From Argopecten irradians (taxonomy: Eukaryota; Mollusca; Bivalvia; Pectinida; Pectinidae): a DNA stretch of 64,000 nucleotides. Each line of letters opens with the position of its first letter. Position 1 is the first letter of the stretch. A program made the translations under genes and the position numbers. The stretch covers positions 39,419,604 to 39,483,603 of the forward strand of contig NC_091142.1 of NCBI RefSeq assembly GCF_041381155.1. The letters are read 5' to 3'. Shown here one piece after another: positions 58,760-64,000 of the stretch. Under the pieces are notes generated by a model. It was not told the origin of the DNA. It searched no databases and was given only the letters and a program-made list of their open reading frames with translations.

Positions 58760-60857
58760 CTTAAATAACCATCTTCATTGTAAGAAACCCACAGTTGATT
58801 GCACAGAGATACAGTGTAGCCTCCTGGAATCAATAGACACACATTAAGATAAAGAAATTACAGTAATTGATAAATTACAATGTAAACCAATAATCTTACA
58901 TTTCACATTAAATAACAGGACTTTGGAGTATGTTACATAATATGAGTTTTGCTTGAGATGTATTAAGTCATTCACCCATGAAGACACATTAAACTCTTCT
59001 AAAGCTCAAGCTGGAACAGTTCAATATAGAAATTTCTGGGGTGAATCAAGTCAATTAATATATTTTCAGGCACTCACCTCCTGGAGCTTTAAATCCACGT
59101 ATGTATAATGTTTACATGTCTCCCAAAGATTAATGTCCTTTGATATGATTTACCAATTTATAATTGACAACCATTCATACACAGGAACGTTAGGTCTCAT
59201 GGTTTCCTGTCTCATATTTTTGGCCAATATTATGTAAATAAATTACTTGACAAATAGACAATAATTATTTATACTGGTATACCGGTATATATTATAAACA
59301 TTCTTAAAAAATGTTTTAATAGACAATTGAATTCAGTATTTCAAGGATAAAACTTTTTTCCTCAATGAAATATTATCTGACATCTCCGATATTATAGTAT
59401 ATAAAATATTTTATGTACATTATCTATGATTTTGTTTGTTAATCTTGTACTGCAACATTTAAAGCTACATGTATATTAAAACTTAATTAGAAAATAGTGT
59501 TTTGTTTTGATTTTGACACACCTAGCAGAAAGGTTTATGACTATTTATGTTACCTGGTATATGGTGTAATGTAAGTACCTGTAACCAAATTATCTTTACA
59601 TAACCTCTCACATTGATTGAGCTGGGTTAGATGTCCGAAAAATTCACTAGTTTTCCACCCCTTGGATTCAAGTTCAAAACCCACCACATGGCACTGTTGC
59701 CAGGTTCTGGCTTTAGGTTGGCAATTTTTCTATAGATCTTGCTTTGTTGTCATTTTCATGCAAGGGTTTTCAAAACATAAACACATCTTGAAGTTTTAAT
59801 TTTTGCTCTTGAAAAAATGTCTCATAAAATCATATAAGAAAATACTCATGGTCCTATATATTATATTTTCTCCTCCTAACCTTGGCAACTCTGGGTGTTA
59901 TACTAGGATATAAGATAAAGCCAAATGCACAACCAGGAGATACGCAGGTCCTTATGCATGTTGAGATGAACAGCAAAAACCAAACACGTTTTGTATGGCC
60001 TTACCATATGTAATAGAGTTTTCTTAGCTTTATATTATTAGGACCAGTTACAGTACTGTAGCTTTCTTCAGACAGAGAATTGCACCAGCCAGAGTAAGAA
60101 TCTAAACCAAGAACTATGAAGCAATCAGCTGACCAATCGTCTTCACTCGGGCGCTCCGGTTACCTTCCACTCTAAGACACCTCGCGCACTAACATCTAGG
60201 CCATCAAAAGTGATTTGTATAAGTTGTATAACTTGTTTCGCAATCGATGTAAAATAAATAAAGTTCATACCGGTATTTCCATAAATCTTCAAAACAAGCA
60301 GATCAGGTTCACTCTGGATATCATAATGTTTTCAATCTTATTGTCACTCCGTTTCATAAAGGATCCGTGAACATCCCACTAGTGGTTACGTTCTGGTGAC
60401 ATTTCGAATTGGTCAATTAAATTTCTACTTCCAGGATCTTTGAAGTAAATCTTAGGGGACAAAAAGATTGAAGAGCTGTCAGAATCATTTTCATGTATGT
60501 GGTTATCCTGCTAAAGAGCACAAAATAGCTATATATGCAGTAACAAAATGTTTCAGTTGACAGAGCTAGATGGATTCAAACTGAAGTACATATGTACAGG
60601 GAGTATAAAGGTTATCAGAATGTGACCCTGATAGAATGTTGTATAAGTGATATACATGTAATTTAATCAGAGTGATAATTTTTCAGAAAATAGAAAAGAA
60701 AAATCACCAAAACATTGCAGTACACTTTTAATTTTGTTTTATTTACAAAAATACAATGTATGTGTAGAAAATATCTATAGAAAATGAAATCAATGTACAT
60801 GATAATTTAGATGTGAACTATTCACAAAGGACGGTATTATGGTAATGATATTCAGGG

Positions 60858-60939
60858 CTATTTCTGTAAAGTGAATTGCTCTATGAATTCTTTCTGTTCT
60901 CTTTCTTCTTTTAGTAGAGCTTCATACTGTATCCGCAAT
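60858..60939 (-). CDS. Last coding exon of an unidentified minus-strand gene
   Basis: On the minus strand a good acceptor (tttattatttcaacag, just above 60939) is followed by an open frame. Taking its first base as the end of a split codon, it reads LRIQYEALLKEEREQKEF, then IEQFTLQK and TAG at 60858-60860. The peptide is highly charged and helical, coiled-coil-like. About 115 bp further on, an AATAAA on the minus strand (near 60740) would end the transcript. The upstream exons would lie above 60940 or beyond the window; I could not identify them with confidence. Protein family not recognised. Confidence 0.45.
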
Positions 60940-61160
60940 CTGTTGAAATAATAAAACAAAGTTTTAGGAATATATCTCCATCACAATTGTATTTCAATAA
61001 GTCTTACATACAATTACCAATGGAGATTAAACCTTAACTGTAATTCATAACCTGATGTGACAAAGTAATCTTATATTTAAACTCACACTCCTTCTGAATC
61101 AAGGACTAGAAAAGACTATTGTGGAATTTCAGGGGTGAATGATTTAAAGCAGCATTGGTG

Positions 61161-61370
61161 CTACCCATTGATTTTCACATTTTACGCCCACCTTAGTTGT
61201 GTACCATTGTAATCAATTATCACAGCATGTAAAGCAGTTGTGTAATACTTGTACAGTACATTGCAGAGCTACCCATTGATTTTCACATTTATAACCACCT
61301 TAGTTGTGTACCATTGCAATCAATTACCACAGCATGTAAAGCAGTTGTGTAATACTTGTACAGTACATTC
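61161..61370 (+). repeat. Tandem duplication, unit about 105 bp, two copies
   Basis: ctacccattgattttcacat, 'caccttagttgtgtaccatt' and 'gcatgtaaagcagttgtgta' occur twice in the same order, with 95% or more visual identity. Confidence 0.8.
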
Positions 61371-62689
61371 AAATCACCAAAGATTTGTGAGCTTTATTCC
61401 ATACTAATGTCAGAAAGGGAAATAACTCTTAATATCATGAATTATTGACATTTAAGTGTTTTACATTTGGGGCATTTTATATAAATTACTGCCCTTGCTA
61501 GGGATCAAACTTGAGACTTTTGACTTTCTAGTCTAATGTAAAACCCAACGAGCTAAGAGAAATTAAACTCTCTCTAGTCAAAACAATTGTAGTCTTGTAA
61601 TCGCTGGTGCCGATCTGTGTACAGTAAACTCCCGCAAAGGCATATGCCGCTACTGTAAAAAATGTACTACTACACATAAATATACAGGTTTCTACAATTA
61701 GCGTAATTATTATACATACCTGTCCAGTATACGTTTTCTCACGTATTTCCTGTTTAGTTACGTTTGTTTATGTTTTGTATATTCTACCAATAGCTACACA
61801 TGGTCACCGAAGGATATGTGGTATTTGTTGGTAGGAGCTAGACAACTAAAGCATTAAAAATCAAAAGATGAAAAATAAATAACAAAAAAATCAGTCATAA
61901 ATCGAGCAATTTAATGTCCTAAATGGATTTTGGACCTGCTGTGACTCAAAAGGTATATATATATATAGGAGACTATTTAGTGGTAGAATACACCTTAACC
62001 AATCAGCCACCAAGTCACTATAAAGATACAGGTGGATCCGGATCCAGGGCTAGCTATGGTAGTAGTCAAAACTAAAGATTAAATATTGATAATATGATTG
62101 TCGGACATCTACCGTATTTGAGTACCAATGTAAATACAGATCTCCTTTGGTCAATAGGCAGATCAAAATATCCTTCAGACCACAGCATTTGTCACATTGA
62201 AAACACTGCTTAAGGTTATTTGGTTGATAATTGTTTGACAATTGTAAATTGCCATTCACCTGTTATGTACGGGATTATCTCAGTGATTTGTACGTTTGTG
62301 TTAAAACTGTGAGAGTCTGTACTCACAAAACTTTTATATCCAATATGTTAAAAGACTAGGATCAAATGTCACCAATAATTGTCCAACTGAACTGAATGCC
62401 TGGTAAAACAATTCAGACACACAGACGTTGGTAAACAAATCATTTAACTGTAGAGCTAAAATAATACATCAATACAATTGATTTTTGCATCCAATTCTAC
62501 AAAATTAAACAATTGGGTTTCTTTTGGGTTTTTTTCTAATAATATAGTGAGGACCCAGTTTCATAAACATTCCTCAACTTTAAAATTACCCATAAGAAAG
62601 CAATACAAAAGTTAAGGAAAAAATCTTAAATTTGTCAATTCTGCAAATTTGTTTTGAAATGGAATTAGCAAAATTTAAGAGCCGCGAAT

Positions 62690-62940
62690 AAAAGTTGGTT
62701 TACAGTAGTCATCGTGTTTTGTCCGTCATCGCCCGCTGTGAGCCATCCTCTGTGTGCCATCCTCAGTGCATAAACTTTCAACATTTTGAATTTCTTCTCA
62801 ATTTCTACCAGCACAATTTGGTTGAAACTTGCCTAAAATGAATTGTTGTATTTTGGGTTGACACAATATCTTATTAACTTCCTATACAACTGTTGTCAAG
62901 ATAATGATCGTTACGGCCCTTTGGCCTCTTGTATTACGTC
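62690..62940 (+). mobile_element. Relic of a (cgtc)n-containing interspersed element
   Basis: 'gtccgtcatcgcccgctgtg', 'ataaactttcaacatttt' and the end 'acggccctttggcctcttgt' resemble the ends and (CGTCC)n part of the element at 50330-51780, without its tandem core. Confidence 0.45.
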
Positions 62941-63840
62941 AGGTTTGAGATATTAAAACAACATTTGTGAAGTATGATTACTTTCGATTAGTCCCAATGC
63001 AACTTCCAATGATTGTGACATCATATTTATTGCTTTGACATGATAGTCAAAAGACTACTTGTACTGCCATATTGTTTTAGAATCTCAAAACATCCATATT
63101 GCAAGTGGCGTAAAAATATATAAGAATCGTGTAGTAAAGATTTATATAGACAGTTGATCTTTACAGATAAGGAATAGAAACCTGGTAACTGAAGTACTTG
63201 TTGTGATTTACATTAATACACAATATAGTTTTTATAGTCTATAACATAGCAATATATTATACTTTTGTTTTAATTCTCCGTCCCCTAATTCTAACATCAA
63301 CCATATAATTCTTTATAACCCAGGTCGTGATTCATATAAGGATTTAATATGGATATATCTAGATCTTTTTGTTTGTAAATGTTTATTGTATTTGTCACTC
63401 TCTGTGTAAATCTACCTGTTAACGAACTCCAGTACAGGTGTATATACCTGTGACGATATGTATGGAGTGACCTATTCTATGTCTGTTGACCAAGTAAAAG
63501 GCTATAACCTTTTATAATAGCTGATTATTGTGAGCTGTCTGCTGTATCGTGCACATTTGGCGGGAATATCGTAAATGACTTGTAAAGTGTGTACCGTGTA
63601 ATTAATGAACTGAAGATATCTAATCAGTGAATTTTCACTACATTAAAAACTTATGGGGACCGTAAGACTTTCTCTGTTATATATATATCAGTGTGCATGT
63701 CTACAGACAATCTAGGTACAGGAATTTAGTAATGTTGGCGACATAAATCTGCTATGGCGATGTCCAAATATTGTTTATATTTAGGTACTCTCCAGTGATG
63801 CATTTGCAATGTTGTAACTGAAAATATTAAAAGATAGCCT

Positions 63841-64000
63841 CTCTTCTTAGTGAGTCCTCTCCTGAGTCCTGCCCTCCTCTTCCCTCTCCTGTCCTTCCTC
63901 TCCTGCCCTGCCTTCCTCTCCTGCCTCCTCTCCTGTCCTCCTTCCTGCCTTCCTGCCCTCCTGCCTTCGTCCTGCCTTCCCTCTCCTGCCTTCCGTTCCT
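63841..64000 (+). repeat. Polypyrimidine CTCCTGCC-rich low-complexity tract
   Basis: About 160 bp of irregular cctctcctgccttcc repeats on one strand, continuing past the end of the window. Almost no purines apart from scattered g, so it is a candidate for triplex or H-DNA structure. Confidence 0.8.

Larger units (their letters stand above)
55289..60700. other. Intergenic region downstream of the clathrin-like gene
   Basis: Strongly AT-rich. It contains two MITEs (56277 and 57324), (TA)n at 57130-57142 and 58225-58248, and a foldback at 58621-58759. A tRNA-SINE-like stretch lies at 59617-59710 ('ggattcaagttcaaaaccca'). No gene is recognised. Confidence 0.5.
60940..64000. other. Right flank of the window
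   Basis: Contains a 108-bp tandem duplication (61161-61370, 'ctacccattgattttcacat' twice), a (TA)n at 61955-61967, an element relic (62690-62940) and a pyrimidine-rich end. On the minus strand at 61718-61750, a donor-like 'ggacag|gtatgt' would join in phase to the exon at 60858-60939, but its own acceptor is weak, so it is not called. Confidence 0.4.

Noticed and set aside
61718..61750. Possible penultimate exon for the minus-strand gene ending at 60858
   Set aside because: The donor and phase fit, but an in-frame stop lies just upstream and the only acceptor lacks a pyrimidine tract; too weak to annotate.

Overview
The window is animal nuclear DNA. It is AT-rich, with small GT-AG exons scattered through long introns full of minisatellites and short inverted-repeat elements. 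The gene content and repeat families (terminal inverted repeats such as ACAGAGTTATCTSCCYTT and CCGTATTYGACCCAATAAGC, tRNA-like SINEs, CR1/jockey-like LINE debris) fit a lophotrochozoan, most likely a bivalve mollusc. The species cannot be named from sequence alone.

Layout. (1) 58-18343, plus strand: the 3' twelve coding exons of an LRRC74-type leucine-rich-repeat protein ending in two canonical EF-hands; its 5' end lies outside the window. Its introns hold six minisatellites, two internally rearranged Tigger-like elements and several MITEs. (2) 18344-25600: intergenic DNA with a 5'-truncated LINE flanked by a perfect 15-bp target duplication. (3) 25665-28979, minus strand: a complete six-exon SBDS gene, the ribosome maturation factor. 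(4) 28980-29307: a compact divergent promoter with an ETS-type CCGGAAGT site. (5) 29308-52226, plus strand: a nine-exon gene whose 401-aa product is homologous to the clathrin heavy chain N-terminal beta-propeller only. The leg and trimerisation regions are absent, and the last exon ends at a normal stop after about 40 unrelated residues. (6) 52227-64000: mostly non-coding and repeat-rich, with the apparent last exon of an unidentified minus-strand gene at 60858-60939.

The most interesting item is the stand-alone clathrin terminal-domain gene. It keeps the propeller framework but has changes at several positions of the clathrin-box groove. It shares a short divergent promoter with the housekeeping gene SBDS. 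Also notable are a 2.4-kb composite element with two 649-bp direct repeats inside its 11.8-kb intron, a cluster of four perfect TGACGTCA sites in that element, and exon-derived tandem repeats just after a splice donor in the LRRC74-like gene.
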